Below, piece by piece: positions 1 through 8,887 of a stretch of 34,919 bases of DNA. Positions within the stretch are counted from its first letter, which is position 1; each line of letters opens with the position of its first letter. The stretch is from Streptomyces sp. (lineage in GTDB: Bacteria; Actinomycetota; Actinomycetes; Streptomycetales; Streptomycetaceae), in NCBI GenBank assembly GCA_013362785.1, contig JABFVM010000545.1:1-34919 (forward strand), in the 5' to 3' direction. The notes below the pieces were generated by a model. That model did no database searches, was not told where the DNA came from, and was given only the letters and a program-made list of their open reading frames with translations. The translations under genes were made by a program, and so were the position numbers.

Positions 1-1585
1 CGAGGGGGTCGTGGTCGAGGTCCAGGCTGATCTGGAGCCTGGGGTGGCTGCGTTTACGTTGGTGGGGTTGCCGGACAAGAGTTTGACCGAGAGCCGGGAC
101 CGGGTTCGCGCGGCCGTGGTGAACTCGGGCAGTGAGTGGCCGCAGAAGAAACTCACCGTCGGGCTCAGCCCGGCATCCGTGCCCAAGGCGGGCAGTGGCT
201 TCGACCTGGCGGTCGCCTGTGCCGTCCTCGGCGCCTCAGAGCGCATCGATCCTCGGGTGCTCGCCGACATCGTGATGATCGGAGAGCTCGGCCTGGACGG
301 ACGTGTGCGTCCGGTGCGGGGCATCCTGCCCGCGGTGCTGGCCGCGGCGGACGCCGGCTATGAGCAGGTGGTCGTCCCGGAGTGCGCCGCGGCCGAGGCC
401 TCGCTGGTGCCAGGTGTGTCCGTGCTCGGAGTGCGCAGCCTGCGCCAGCTGATCGCCGTCCTCGCCGACGAACCCGTACCCGACGAGGAACCCGAGGAAC
501 ACGGCCGACCGGATCCGCTCCTCGCGGGGCTGCGCGTGCCCGGGACGGGTGCGGCCACCGGCATGCACAGCCTGGGCGCCGCCCAGCCCGACCACGGGCA
601 CGACCTCGCCGATGTGGTGGGCCAGATCTCGGCACGTACGGCTGTGGAGGTCGCCGCGGCGGGCGGGCACCACCTCTTCCTGGAGGGGCCGCCCGGCGCA
701 GGCAAGACGATGCTCGCGGAGCGACTGCCGGCCATCCTGCCCAGGCTCACCAGGGAGGAGTCGCTGGAGGTCACAGCGGTGCACTCGGTGGCGGGCCTGC
801 TGCCGCCCGGCAAGCCCTTGATCGACGTGGCCCCCTATTGCGCCCCGCATCACTCGGCCACGATGCAGGCGCTCGTCGGCGGGGGCCCTGGCATCGCACG
901 GCCCGGCGCGGTGTCGCTCTCCCATCGGGGCGTCCTCTTCCTGGACGAGACGCCGGAGTTCAACAGTCAGGCCCTCGACGCCCTGCGACAACCCCTGGAA
1001 GCCGGGCATGTCGTGATCGCGCGCAGCGCGGGCGTCGTGCGCTTCCCGGCGAGGTTCCAGATGGTCCTCGCGGCGAACCCCTGCCCCTGTGGCCGCTTCT
1101 CCCAGACGGACGACATGTGCGAGTGCCCACCCGCGTCGATCCGCCGCTATCAGGCGCGGCTGTCCGGGCCGCTGCTCGACCGGGTCGACCTCCGGGTCGA
1201 GGTGGACCGCGTCACGCGTGCCCAGCTGACCGAGCGCGGGGCTCGGGGCGAGTCCACCGCGACGGTTGCCGACCGGGTGCGGGCGGCCCGTGAGCGGGCG
1301 TCGGTCCGGCTCACCGGTACGCCGTGGCGGAGCAACAGCGAGATCCCGGGACGGGAGCTGCGCAGCCGTTGGTATGCCGCGAGCGGCGCCATGGACGAGG
1401 CGGAGCGGAACCTGGAGCGCGGCGTACTGACCGCCCGTGGACTCGACCGAGTCCTGCGCGTCGCCTGGACCGTCGCCGACCTCGTCGGTCACGACCGGCC
1501 CGACGCGATGGACGTCGCCCTGGCGCTGCAACTGCGTACCGGTGTGCCCCGCGGGGTGCCCATGGCCATCGGGGCGCTGACGTGA
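1..1585 (+). CDS. comM: YifB/ComM-family Mg-chelatase-like AAA+ ATPase (5' end missing)
   Basis: This is the 3' part of a gene whose start lies left of the window; the frame is open from base 2, and about 527 residues are visible. The order of parts fits the YifB/ComM family. An N-terminal Lon-protease-like domain (VGLPDKSLTESRDRVRAA) comes first. A Walker A motif GPPGAGKT is encoded at 686-709, and a Walker B region reads GVLFLDETPEF, where the family usually has DELPEF. A Cys-rich NPCPCG...CEC segment and a C-terminal Mg-chelatase-type helical domain follow. ComM proteins are hexameric helicases that promote branch migration during integration of transforming DNA; the role in Streptomyces is not settled. 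The stop overlaps the next start (GTGA), so it is translationally coupled to dprA. The few missing N-terminal residues are the only truncation, and it is due to the window edge. Confidence 0.93.
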   Translation, partial: EGVVVEVQADLEPGVAAFTLVGLPDKSLTESRDRVRAAVVNSGSEWPQKKLTVGLSPASVPKAGSGFDLAVACAVLGASERIDPRVLADIVMIGELGLDGRVRPVRGILPAVLAAADAGYEQVVVPECAAAEASLVPGVSVLGVRSLRQLIAVLADEPVPDEEPEEHGRPDPLLAGLRVPGTGAATGMHSLGAAQPDHGHDLADVVGQISARTAVEVAAAGGHHLFLEGPPGAGKTMLAERLPAILPRLTREESLEVTAVHSVAGLLPPGKPLIDVAPYCAPHHSATMQALVGGGPGIARPGAVSLSHRGVLFLDETPEFNSQALDALRQPLEAGHVVIARSAGVVRFPARFQMVLAANPCPCGRFSQTDDMCECPPASIRRYQARLSGPLLDRVDLRVEVDRVTRAQLTERGARGESTATVADRVRAARERASVRLTGTPWRSNSEIPGRELRSRWYAASGAMDEAERNLERGVLTARGLDRVLRVAWTVADLVGHDRPDAMDVALALQLRTGVPRGVPMAIGALT

Positions 1586-2742
1586 GCGGGGCTGAGGACC
1601 CCGACGGTGAACTGCTCGGTCGTGTGTTCCTCAGCCGCGTCGTCGAACCCGGCGACGAGGTGGTCGGACGGTGGGTGCGGGAGTTTGGGGTGGGGGAAGT
1701 GGTGCGGCGGTTGCGGGAGGGGGTGGAGGTGTTGCCCGGGGTGAGTTACAAGCGGTGGGACGGGTTGCGGGCTCGGGGCGCGCGGGCCGAGCCCCGGCGG
1801 GATCTTGCCGTGGCCCGCGAGGCCGGGGTGCGGTTTCTGTGCCCGGGGGACGTCGAGTGGCCGCAGCAGCTCGATGATCTGGGGGATGCCCGGCCCGTCG
1901 GGCTGTGGGTGCGCGGGCCGGCCAGTCTGCGGATGTGGGCCTTGCGGTCCGTGGCCCTCGTCGGCGCCCGGGCCTGCACCGAGTACGGCGCGCACATGGC
2001 GGCCACCCTCGCCGGCGGGCTCGCCGAGCGGGGTTGGGTGGTCGTTTCCGGCGGAGCCTACGGCGTCGACGGGGCCGCCCACCGGGGCGCCCTCGGCGCC
2101 GGCGGGGCCACCGTCGCCGTACTCGCCTGCGGGGTCGACCGGCCCTACCCGCGAGGACACACCCAGTTGATCAACAGGATCGCGGAACAGGGGCTCGTGA
2201 TCGGGGAGTTGCCCCCGGGCGATCATCCGACGCCCAGCAGATTCATCGTCCGCAACCGGGTGATCGCGGCGCTGACCCGGGGGACGGTCGTCGTGGAGGC
2301 GGCCCACCGCAGCGGCTCGCTCGTCACCGCACGGGCGGCACAGCGACTGGGGCGTCACACGATGGGGGTGCCCGGCCCGGCCACCAGCGGACTCTCCGCC
2401 GGAGTGCACGAGCTCCTGCGCGCGGACGCCGCGCTGGTCACCGACGCCGCAGAGGTAGTCGAACTCGTCGGGGACATGGGAGAGCTGGCGCCCGAGCGTC
2501 GCGGACCCGTCCTGCCGCGCGATCTGCTGGAGCCGCGCGCCCGCAGAGTCCTGGCCGCGCTCCCCGGTCACCGGGCTGCGCGGGCGGACGAGGTCGCGCG
2601 CGGCGCGCAGACCACCGAGGACGACGTGATCGCCAGACTGTACGAACTCCGCTCACTCGGCTACGTCGAACGACACGGCGACAGCTGGAAGTTGACACGC
2701 CAGGCGATTATGTCCGCTCGGGACGGTCGGAGTCGATGCTGA
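1582..2742 (+). CDS. dprA: DNA-processing protein DprA
   Basis: The protein has 386 aa. It belongs to the DprA/Smf family, which binds single-stranded DNA and loads RecA during uptake of transforming DNA. The GTG start at 1582 overlaps the stop of the ComM-like gene by 4 bp, which decides the start although the frame is open further upstream. The N-terminal part is helical. The central Rossmann-like DprA domain shows VALVGARACTEYG, VVSGGAYGVDGAAHRGAL, the FIVRNRVIAAL segment and EAAHRSGSLVTARAA, all family hallmarks. A C-terminal winged-helix segment (DVIARLYELRSLGYVERHGDSWKL) follows. Its pairing with a ComM-like ATPase points to a shared recombination or DNA-processing role. Streptomyces is not known for classical natural competence, so the physiological role is open. 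Confidence 0.96.
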   Translation: MSGAEDPDGELLGRVFLSRVVEPGDEVVGRWVREFGVGEVVRRLREGVEVLPGVSYKRWDGLRARGARAEPRRDLAVAREAGVRFLCPGDVEWPQQLDDLGDARPVGLWVRGPASLRMWALRSVALVGARACTEYGAHMAATLAGGLAERGWVVVSGGAYGVDGAAHRGALGAGGATVAVLACGVDRPYPRGHTQLINRIAEQGLVIGELPPGDHPTPSRFIVRNRVIAALTRGTVVVEAAHRSGSLVTARAAQRLGRHTMGVPGPATSGLSAGVHELLRADAALVTDAAEVVELVGDMGELAPERRGPVLPRDLLEPRARRVLAALPGHRAARADEVARGAQTTEDDVIARLYELRSLGYVERHGDSWKLTRQAIMSARDGRSRC

Positions 2743-3034
2743 CGGAACGTGTTCGGCCGTACGGGGGAACACGGACACCCTTGGAAATTCCCCCAGTTGG
2801 GGTGTTCGGGTGATCACGTAGAGCGACCGCCGTGCCCCGGCAGGGCGTCCAGCGGAACGTATCTGCGTACGGCTCACGCTCCGTCCTTCGCTCACCGCGA
2901 CACCGCAGTCACGCTACGCTCACGAGGATTCCTGCGCAGACCGGCCCTCGACCCCGCAACACCATCAGAACGTCATCAGACCGACAGCTCCCCCAGGCAC
3001 TCCCACTTCACGGCAGAACGGCACAAGGCAACGA
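2743..3034 (+). promoter_or_regulatory. dprA-whiG intergenic region with hairpin
   Basis: No gene is supported in these 292 bases; short open frames here look like chance. An inverted repeat with 7-bp arms (CGTGTTC at 2748-2754, GAACACG at 2767-2773) lies 5 bases after the dprA stop and may be a weak terminator without a T-run. A second short symmetry (CCCC...GGGG) follows near 2795. The whiG promoter should lie in this stretch, but I could not identify convincing -10/-35 boxes. Confidence 0.4.
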
Positions 3035-3877
3035 ATGCCCCAGCACACCTCCGGGTCCGACCGGGCGGCGCTCCCCCCAGCCGCCCGTGACGGTGGCAGC
3101 GTGCGGCCGCCCGCTCCATCGACACTCGATGAGCTGTGGCGGTCGTACAAGGCGACAGGGGACGAGCGGTTGCGCGAGCAGCTGATCCTGCACTACTCGC
3201 CGCTCGTCAAGTACGTGGCGGGCCGGGTGAGCGTCGGTCTGCCGCCCAATGTGGAACAGGCGGACTTCGTGTCGTCGGGGGTGTTCGGGCTGATCGACGC
3301 GATCGAGAAGTTCGACATCGACCGGGAGATCAAGTTCGAGACATACGCGATCACGCGGATCCGGGGCGCGATGATCGACGAGCTCCGGGCCCTGGACTGG
3401 ATCCCCCGGTCGGTGCGGCAGAAGGCGCGGAACGTGGAGCGGGCCTACGCGACGCTGGAGGCCCGGCTGCGGCGGACGCCCACGGAGGCCGAGGTGGCCG
3501 TCGAGATGGGGATCGCGGTGGATGAACTCCACTCGGTCTTCAGTCAGTTGTCGCTGGCGAACGTGGTGGCGCTGGAGGAGTTGCTGCACGTCGGGGGCGA
3601 GGGCGGCGACGGGCTGAGCGTCATGGACACGCTGGAGGACACCGCCGCCGACAATCCCGTCGAGGTCGCCGAGGACAGGGAGCTGCGACGGTTTCTGGCG
3701 CGGGCGATCAACACGTTGCCCGAGCGCGAGAAGACCGTGGTGACGCTCTACTACTACGAGGGGCTCACCCTCGCCGAGATCGGGAACGTGCTGGGTGTGA
3801 CCGAGAGCCGGGTGAGTCAGATCCACACCAAGTCGGTGCTGCAGCTGCGCGCGAAACTGGCCGGCTTCGGTCGTTGA
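3035..3877 (+). CDS. whiG: Sporulation RNA polymerase sigma factor WhiG
   Basis: The protein has 280 aa and is a FliA/WhiG-type sigma-70 family factor that starts the aerial-hypha-to-spore programme in Streptomyces. Region 2 (about residues 45-110) contains [26 protein letters not shown] and the [22 protein letters not shown] segment typical of region 2.4 in this family. Region 3 follows (about 115-180). Region 4 (about 215-275) has [22 protein letters not shown] and a helix-turn-helix ([13 protein letters not shown]) for -35 recognition. The ATG at 3035 gives the usual length and an N-terminal Pro/Ser-rich lead. The gene is followed by a TetR regulator in the same direction. In S. coelicolor WhiG activity is held by the anti-sigma RsiG with c-di-GMP, encoded elsewhere; nothing in this window encodes that partner. 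Confidence 0.97.
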   Translation: MPQHTSGSDRAALPPAARDGGSVRPPAPSTLDELWRSYKATGDERLREQLILHYSPLVKYVAGRVSVGLPPNVEQADFVSSGVFGLIDAIEKFDIDREIKFETYAITRIRGAMIDELRALDWIPRSVRQKARNVERAYATLEARLRRTPTEAEVAVEMGIAVDELHSVFSQLSLANVVALEELLHVGGEGGDGLSVMDTLEDTAADNPVEVAEDRELRRFLARAINTLPEREKTVVTLYYYEGLTLAEIGNVLGVTESRVSQIHTKSVLQLRAKLAGFGR

Positions 3878-3948
3878 CCTGGCCGGACGTGTGGGGGGAT
3901 CGGTGGAGAGACTCCCGATCGCGGTGGCACGTCCGTAAAGTGGTTGAC

Positions 3949-4530
3949 GTGCCAAGGATTCGAGCGGCCTCCGTGGCCGAGCACCGGTCGATGCAGCGAG
4001 CCGCCCTGCTGGACGCGGCTCGATCCCTGTTGTCCGAGGGTGGGACGGAGGCGCTGACCTTTCCTGCTCTCGCCGAGCGGACGGGGCTCGCGCGGTCGTC
4101 CGTGTACGAGTACTTCCGGTCGCGGGCCGCCGTGGTCGAGGAGTTGTGCGAGGTCGACTTCCCTGTCTGGGCCGCGGAGGTCTCGGCGGCGATGGAGCGG
4201 GCGTCGACAGCCGAGGGCAAGGTCGAGGCGTATGTGCGGCAGCAGCTCGCGCTGGTCGGGGACCGGCGGCATCGGGCTGTGGTGGCGATCTCCGCGAGCG
4301 AGCTGGACGCCGGGGCCCGGGAGAAGATCCGGGCGGCCCATGGCGGTCTCGTCGCGATGATCGTCGAGGCGCTGCGGGAGATGGGGCACGAAGAGCCTCG
4401 GCTGGCGGCGATGCTGTTGCAGGGCGTCGTCGACGCAGCCGTGCGGCGGATCGAGCTGGGGGCGGCGGAGGAGCCTGCGGCGATCACGGAGGCGGCGGTC
4501 TCCATGGCGCTGAGGGGCGTTCAGGGCTGA
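3949..4530 (+). CDS. TetR/AcrR-family transcriptional regulator
   Basis: The protein has 193 aa. The N-terminal helix-turn-helix (about residues 15-60) has the TetR pattern: AALLDAARSLLSEGG, then LTFPALAERTGLARSSVYEYFRSR, where the second helix contacts DNA. The C-terminal part is the ligand-binding/dimer domain; no ligand can be guessed from sequence. I chose the GTG at 3949 because the encoded MPRIRAASVAEH lead is natural for the family. The frame is open upstream to about 3874, next to the whiG stop. There is no clear ribosome binding site in front of this GTG, so a leaderless transcript or a slightly different start is possible. It lies 71 bp after whiG and could be co-transcribed, but a repeat-rich gap follows and gives no hint of its target. 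Confidence 0.88.
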   Translation: MPRIRAASVAEHRSMQRAALLDAARSLLSEGGTEALTFPALAERTGLARSSVYEYFRSRAAVVEELCEVDFPVWAAEVSAAMERASTAEGKVEAYVRQQLALVGDRRHRAVVAISASELDAGAREKIRAAHGGLVAMIVEALREMGHEEPRLAAMLLQGVVDAAVRRIELGAAEEPAAITEAAVSMALRGVQG

Positions 4531-4935
4531 ACCCGGTGGGGGGGCGGCGCGCGGTGGGCTTCACGCATCCGAGCCGGTGTCGTCCGCTCGCGTCGGTGTC
4601 GTCTGCCCGCGTCGGTGTCGCCCGCCCCGCCGGTGCCGCCCGCCAGCAATGGTCTCGTGCCCCCACGTCAGCCTCGCGCACCCGCGCTGGTGGGACGCGC
4701 CCGCGCAGGCAGGTTGCAGCCAGGCCGACGGGGACGCGCGGATGGGACGCAGCCCGGCCGACGGAAGGCGCCTGCGCCGATGGGACGCAGTCAGACCGAC
4801 GGGACGCACCCGCGCCGGTCGTGTGCCCACGCCCGGTTGCACGCCCCCGGGTCGGCGTAACGCGCCGGGGCCGGCGGAATGCACCCGGCCCGGCGAGACA
4901 TACCCGCGCCGCCAGGACCCAGCCAGGCCGCCCCG
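4531..4935. repeat. Gene-free convergent gap with two imperfect tandem repeat arrays
   Basis: This 405-base gap lies between the TetR gene and the converging M23 gene. Array 1 (4575-4647) has four imperfect units of 17-19 bp beginning CGGTGTCG or CGGTGCCG. Array 2 (4741-4816) has two 38-bp units beginning GATGGGACGCAG, with partial copies on either side (for example GCCGACGGGGACGCG just before). Both strands have long open frames here only because stop codons are rare in such GC-rich sequence. The encoded peptides are Arg/Pro/Gly-rich without a fold signature, so I call no gene. Confidence 0.6.
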
Positions 4936-5565
4936 CTAAGACGGCAACGGCACCCCCAGCACCGGCAGCAGCCTCGACGGCCCTCTGTGTAGTAGCCACG
5001 GAGGCATGAGGGTCAGCGGGTCCAGGTATGTTCTCCCGCTCAGCAGGCCCCAGTGCACGCACGTCGCCGTGCAATGCGACCGGCCTGCCTCCACTGTCCC
5101 CACCACCTGGCCCGCCGCCACCGCGTCCCCCTTCTTCACGGCCGGTCGTACCGGCTCGTAAGTCGTCCGCAGTGGCGGATCCCCCGTCCCCTTCAGCTCC
5201 ACCGACACGACCCCCTTTCCCGCGACCCGCCCTGCGAAGGAGACCCGGCCCTCCGCCACCGCCCGTACCGGCGTCCCGGCCGCGGCTGCCAGGTCGACGC
5301 CGCGGTGGCCCCGGCCGTACGTGGTCGCCGGGGGCTCCCAGCCCCGCAGGACCGGGGGGTGTACCCCGACGGGCCAGGCCCGGCCGACCGTCGGCACCGC
5401 CGGGTCCGGGGCCGGTGCGGCGGGCATGCCCGTGGCCGACAGGGTCAGTCGTGGGACCGGGGCCAGCAGGGCGGTCGTCGTCAGGAGCAGCAGTAGCACC
5501 AGCCGTACGCATGTCCTTGTCGCCCCGGCAGCCCTCGTCACCCTCGCGCATCGCATCTCTCGCAT
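4936..5565 (-). CDS. Secreted M23-family peptidase-like protein
   Basis: The protein has about 209 aa. Its N-terminal signal or membrane anchor is [17 protein letters not shown], followed by a Pro-rich spacer and one LytM/M23 domain. The first metal-ligand motif HxxxD is present (GHRGVD, then [11 protein letters not shown]). The second motif, normally HxH, reads CVHWG. The ligand His is kept, while the upstream His that acts as general base in M23 enzymes is Cys here. I recall the same CxHWG form in other actinobacterial homologues near rpsB, so it may be a subfamily trait. The likely role is peptidoglycan binding or hydrolysis outside the cell. The start is uncertain: I chose ATG 5565; GTG 5583 and ATG 5556 are alternatives. 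It is divergent from rpsB and convergent with the TetR gene. Confidence 0.85.
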   Translation of the reverse strand: MREMRCARVTRAAGATRTCVRLVLLLLLTTTALLAPVPRLTLSATGMPAAPAPDPAVPTVGRAWPVGVHPPVLRGWEPPATTYGRGHRGVDLAAAAGTPVRAVAEGRVSFAGRVAGKGVVSVELKGTGDPPLRTTYEPVRPAVKKGDAVAAGQVVGTVEAGRSHCTATCVHWGLLSGRTYLDPLTLMPPWLLHRGPSRLLPVLGVPLPS

Positions 5566-5782
5566 GCGAGAACCGTCCCGCACCCCCGCGGATCATGGCC
5601 GGGATCTGTGGATAACTCCCGGGTTGTGGACAGCGGCGTCACCCGGGGCCTCGCGGGTCCCGTACACTTCTTCTGGCGATCCGGGTCACCGGGTCGACTT
5701 CGCACGCCCCGACACGGCCACCGGAAACGGTCCGTGTCAGCGCCCCTCGGTCCCTAGTGGCAAGGCGCATGTGGGCGTCAGG

Positions 5783-5806
5783 CGTGGGTGCCCTCCGGCA
5801 CCCGCG
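5783..5806 (+). promoter_or_regulatory. Hairpin in the rpsB leader
   Basis: A 10-bp stem with a 4-base loop (CTCC, 5793-5796) is formed by GGGTGCC at 5786-5792 and GGCACCC at 5797-5803, extended outward by one G-U and two G-C pairs. It ends 30 bases before the rpsB ATG and just before the AAGGAG ribosome binding site. Ribosomal protein S2 operons are autoregulated through leader RNA in several bacteria, so this is a candidate structure. That role is inferred only. Confidence 0.45.
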
Positions 5807-5836
5807 GTACAACCGAGAAACTCAAGGAGAACGGCC

Positions 5837-6751
5837 ATGGCCGTCGTCACGATGCGGGAGCTGCTGGAGAGCGGCGTCCACTTCGGTCACCAGACCCGTC
5901 GCTGGAACCCGAAGATGAAGCGCTTCATCTTCACCGAGCGCAACGGCATCTACATCATCGACCTGCTCCAGTCGCTGTCGTACATCGACCGCGCCTACGA
6001 GTTCGTCAAGGAGACCGTCGCCCACGGCGGCACGGTCATGTTCGTCGGTACGAAGAAGCAGGCGCAGGAGGCCATCGCCGAGCAGGCCACCCGCGTCGGC
6101 ATGCCCTACGTCAACCAGCGCTGGCTGGGCGGCATGCTCACCAACTTCTCGACCGTCTACAAGCGTCTGCAGCGCCTCAAGGAGCTTGAGCAGATCGACT
6201 TCGAGGACGTCGCGTCCTCCGGTCTGACCAAGAAGGAGCTTCTCGTGCTCTCGCGCGAGAAGGCCAAGCTGGAGAAGACCCTCGGTGGTATCCGCGAGAT
6301 GCAGAAGGTGCCCAGCGCCGTCTGGATCGTGGACACCAAGAAGGAGCACATCGCGGTCGGCGAGGCCCGGAAGCTCAACATCCCGGTCGTCGCCATCCTC
6401 GACACCAACTGCGACCCCGACGAGGTCGACTACAAGATCCCGGGCAACGACGACGCGATCCGCTCCGTCACCCTGCTCACCCGTGTGATCGCCGACGCCG
6501 TCGCCGAGGGCCTCATCGCCCGTTCCGGCGTGGCGACGGAGGGCAAGGGCGAGAAGGCCGCCGGCGAGCCGCTCGCCGAGTGGGAGCGCGACCTGCTTGA
6601 GGGCGAGAAGAAGGCCGACGAGGCTGCCGAGAAGCCGGCCGAGGCTCCCGCCGCCGAGGCTCCGGCCGCTGAGGCCCCTGCCGCCGAGGCCCCCGCTGCT
6701 GAGGCTCCGGCTGCCGAGGCTGCTCCGGCCGCCGAGGGCGAGCAGGCCTGA
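5837..6751 (+). CDS. rpsB: 30S ribosomal protein S2
   Basis: The protein has 304 aa. It is S2 of the small ribosomal subunit: [24 protein letters not shown] at the N-terminus, then [26 protein letters not shown], and [30 protein letters not shown]. The start is fixed by ATG 5837 preceded by AAGGAG (about 5824-5829). The conserved fold ends near residue 230. The last 60 or so residues are an Ala/Glu/Pro tail with five near-identical EAPAA units. Such low-complexity extensions are known in actinobacterial S2 but vary in length. It heads the usual rpsB-tsf gene pair, with a long hairpin before tsf that could uncouple expression of the two. Confidence 0.98.
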   Translation: MAVVTMRELLESGVHFGHQTRRWNPKMKRFIFTERNGIYIIDLLQSLSYIDRAYEFVKETVAHGGTVMFVGTKKQAQEAIAEQATRVGMPYVNQRWLGGMLTNFSTVYKRLQRLKELEQIDFEDVASSGLTKKELLVLSREKAKLEKTLGGIREMQKVPSAVWIVDTKKEHIAVGEARKLNIPVVAILDTNCDPDEVDYKIPGNDDAIRSVTLLTRVIADAVAEGLIARSGVATEGKGEKAAGEPLAEWERDLLEGEKKADEAAEKPAEAPAAEAPAAEAPAAEAPAAEAPAAEAAPAAEGEQA

Positions 6752-6765
6752 CACCGTCAGCGTTG

Positions 6766-6826
6766 ACGGCGGGAGCGGTAGTGCATCCCACTGCGCCCGC
6801 GGCGCGGTGAACTCCGCTCCCGCCGT
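6766..6826 (+). terminator. Long hairpin between rpsB and tsf (attenuator or partial terminator)
   Basis: ACGGCGGGAGCGG at 6766-6778 pairs perfectly over 13 bp with CCGCTCCCGCCGT at 6814-6826, around a 35-base loop. The hairpin starts 14 bases after the rpsB stop. There is no T-run after it. In Streptomyces such hairpins often act as partial terminators or stabilise the upstream mRNA end, which would set the S2 to EF-Ts ratio. Confidence 0.65.
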
Positions 6827-6928
6827 TCACCCGTAGGTCGACGGAATGTCGGCGGCCCCGGCTATTCCATGGGCCGTAGACCCCGTAGATCTTCGATCTT
6901 CCAGACTTCGAGAAAGATTCACTGAATC

Positions 6929-7765
6929 ATGGCGAACTACACCGCCGCCGACGTCAAGAAGCTCCGCGAGCTCACCGGCGCCGGCATGATGGACTGCAAG
7001 AAGGCGCTGGACGAGGCCGAGGGCAACGTCGAGAAGGCCGTCGAGGCGCTCCGTATCAAGGGCCAGAAGGGCGTCGCCAAGCGCGAGGGCCGCTCCGCCG
7101 AGAACGGCGCCGTGGTCTCGATCATCGCCGACGACAACTCCTCCGGCGTCATCGTCGAGCTGAAGTGCGAGACGGACTTCGTCGCCAAGGGCGAGAAGTT
7201 CCAGGCCGTCGCCAACGCGATCGCCGAGCACGTCGCGAAGACCTCCCCCGCCGACATCGAGGCCCTGCTCGCCTCCGAGATCGAGGCCGGCAAGACCGTC
7301 CAGGCGTTCGTGGACGAGGCCAACGCCAACCTCGGCGAGAAGATCGTCCTGGACCGCTTCGCGCAGTTCGCCGACGGCTTCGTCCTCGCGTACATGCACC
7401 GCACGATGCCCGACCTGCCCCCGCAGATCGGTGTCCTCGTCGAGCTGGACAAGCCGAACGCCGACGTCGCCAAGGGCATCGCCCAGCACATCGCCGCCTT
7501 CGCGCCGAAGTACCTCTCCAAGGAGGACGTGCCGGCCGAGGTCGTCGAGTCCGAGCGCCGCGTCGCCGAGGAGACCACCCGCGCCGAGGGCAAGCCCGAG
7601 GCCGCCCTGCCGAAGATCGTCGAGGGTCGCCTCAACGGCTTCTTCAAGGACGCCACGCTGCTCGGCCAGCCGTACGCGCTGGACAACAAGAAGTCGGTCC
7701 AGAAGGTTCTGGACGAGGCCGGTGTCACCCTGAAGCGCTTCTCGCGCATCAAGGTCGGCATCTGA
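6929..7765 (+). CDS. tsf: Translation elongation factor Ts
   Basis: The protein has 278 aa. EF-Ts is the guanine nucleotide exchange factor for EF-Tu. The N-terminal UBA-like domain ([36 protein letters not shown]) and the [10 protein letters not shown] region that inserts into EF-Tu are both plain, followed by the dimerisation subdomains. The length is normal for actinobacteria. ATG 6929 is the only sensible start. The ribosome binding site is weak (GAGAAAG, about 11 bases upstream). The gene lies 177 bp after rpsB and 196 bp before pyrH, so it may have its own promoter in addition to read-through past the hairpin. Confidence 0.98.
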   Translation: MANYTAADVKKLRELTGAGMMDCKKALDEAEGNVEKAVEALRIKGQKGVAKREGRSAENGAVVSIIADDNSSGVIVELKCETDFVAKGEKFQAVANAIAEHVAKTSPADIEALLASEIEAGKTVQAFVDEANANLGEKIVLDRFAQFADGFVLAYMHRTMPDLPPQIGVLVELDKPNADVAKGIAQHIAAFAPKYLSKEDVPAEVVESERRVAEETTRAEGKPEAALPKIVEGRLNGFFKDATLLGQPYALDNKKSVQKVLDEAGVTLKRFSRIKVGI

Positions 7766-7961
7766 GTCCGTACCGCGATCGACGCCCGACCCCGATAGGG
7801 TCAAGGGCAAGTCGTCCGCGGACGCCGTCACCACGCACGCGCGCGTGACGGACGACAGCAGATCTGACGAGGAGGCCATTGCCGCGCATGGGATGCGAAA
7901 CACGCCCGGGCCGGCAGTGGCCTTCTTCGTATGTGCACCACGTAACAAAGGCGGGATCTCG

Positions 7962-8720
7962 ATGACCACCAAGGCCCAGAAGAGCGACGACGGCAAAGTA
8001 CGCGGCCGGTTTCTGCTGAAGCTGTCCGGAGAGGCCTTCTCCGGTGGCGGGGGCCTCGGCGTCGACCCGGACGTGGTGCACAAGATCGCCCGTGAGATCG
8101 CGGCCGTCGTGCGCGACGGCGCGCAGGTCGCGGTCGTCATCGGCGGCGGCAACTTCTTCCGCGGCGCCGAACTCCAGCAGCGCGGCATGGACCGGGCCCG
8201 CTCCGACTACATGGGCATGCTCGGCACCGTGATGAACTGCCTCGCCCTCCAGGACTTCCTGGAGAAGGAGGGCATCGACAGCCGGGTCCAGACCGCCATC
8301 ACCATGGGCCAGGTCGCCGAGCCGTACATCCCGCTGCGCGCCGTACGGCACCTGGAGAAGGGCCGCGTGGTCATCTTCGGCGCCGGTATGGGCATGCCGT
8401 ACTTCTCCACCGACACCACCGCCGCCCAGCGCGCCCTGGAGATCGACGCCGAGGCGCTGCTCATGGGCAAGAACGGCGTGGACGGGGTCTACGACTCCGA
8501 CCCGAAGACCAACCCCGACGCGGTCAAGTTCGACTCCCTCGGCTACGGCGAGGTCATCACCCGCGATCTCAAGGTCGCCGACGCCACCGCCGTCACCCTG
8601 TGCCGTGACAACAAGCTCCCGATCCTCGTCTTCGAGCTTCTGGCGGAGGGCAATATCGCCCGCGCCGTCAAGGGTGAGAAGATCGGCACGCTTGTGGGTG
8701 AGCAGGGCAGCCAGGGCTGA
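7962..8720 (+). CDS. pyrH: Uridylate (UMP) kinase
   Basis: The protein has 252 aa. It phosphorylates UMP to UDP with ATP in pyrimidine nucleotide synthesis, and belongs to the hexameric amino-acid-kinase fold family. Visible motifs are [11 protein letters not shown] near the N-terminus, [34 protein letters not shown]-type substrate loops (here [20 protein letters not shown]), and [17 protein letters not shown] chose ATG 7962 because GGCGGGA sits about 7-13 bases upstream and the [16 protein letters not shown] lead precedes the conserved start of the fold. The frame is open further left to 7845 but that part has no family match. It lies upstream of frr, as in most bacteria. Confidence 0.97.
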   Translation: MTTKAQKSDDGKVRGRFLLKLSGEAFSGGGGLGVDPDVVHKIAREIAAVVRDGAQVAVVIGGGNFFRGAELQQRGMDRARSDYMGMLGTVMNCLALQDFLEKEGIDSRVQTAITMGQVAEPYIPLRAVRHLEKGRVVIFGAGMGMPYFSTDTTAAQRALEIDAEALLMGKNGVDGVYDSDPKTNPDAVKFDSLGYGEVITRDLKVADATAVTLCRDNKLPILVFELLAEGNIARAVKGEKIGTLVGEQGSQG

Positions 8721-8887
8721 CGCCCGAGAACAACCCCGTCCGGGGGACGGACGGGACGGACCCTGACCGGGGGATGGACAATGTCCTGCCGGTCGGGAAC
8801 CGTGCAGGAAGAAGACGCGACGCAGCCGGCCGCCGCCCCACCGAGGAACCGCAGCCGGGCCTTACTCAAGACACGCAGGAGCAAGTG

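Noticed and set aside
236..1531. Long open frame (about 430 codons) on the minus strand inside the ComM-like gene
   Set aside because: It is the antisense shadow of a conserved gene, with no recognisable domain and composition set by GC-rich codon positions.
4577..4939. Plus-strand frame of 120 codons in the repeat-rich gap
   Set aside because: It is an Arg/Pro/Cys-rich product over imperfect DNA repeats, with no ribosome site or conserved pattern.
5624..5668. TTGTGG and TACACT as the rpsB promoter
   Set aside because: The boxes are 33 bases apart, too far for one sigma-70 promoter. TACACT alone is not enough.
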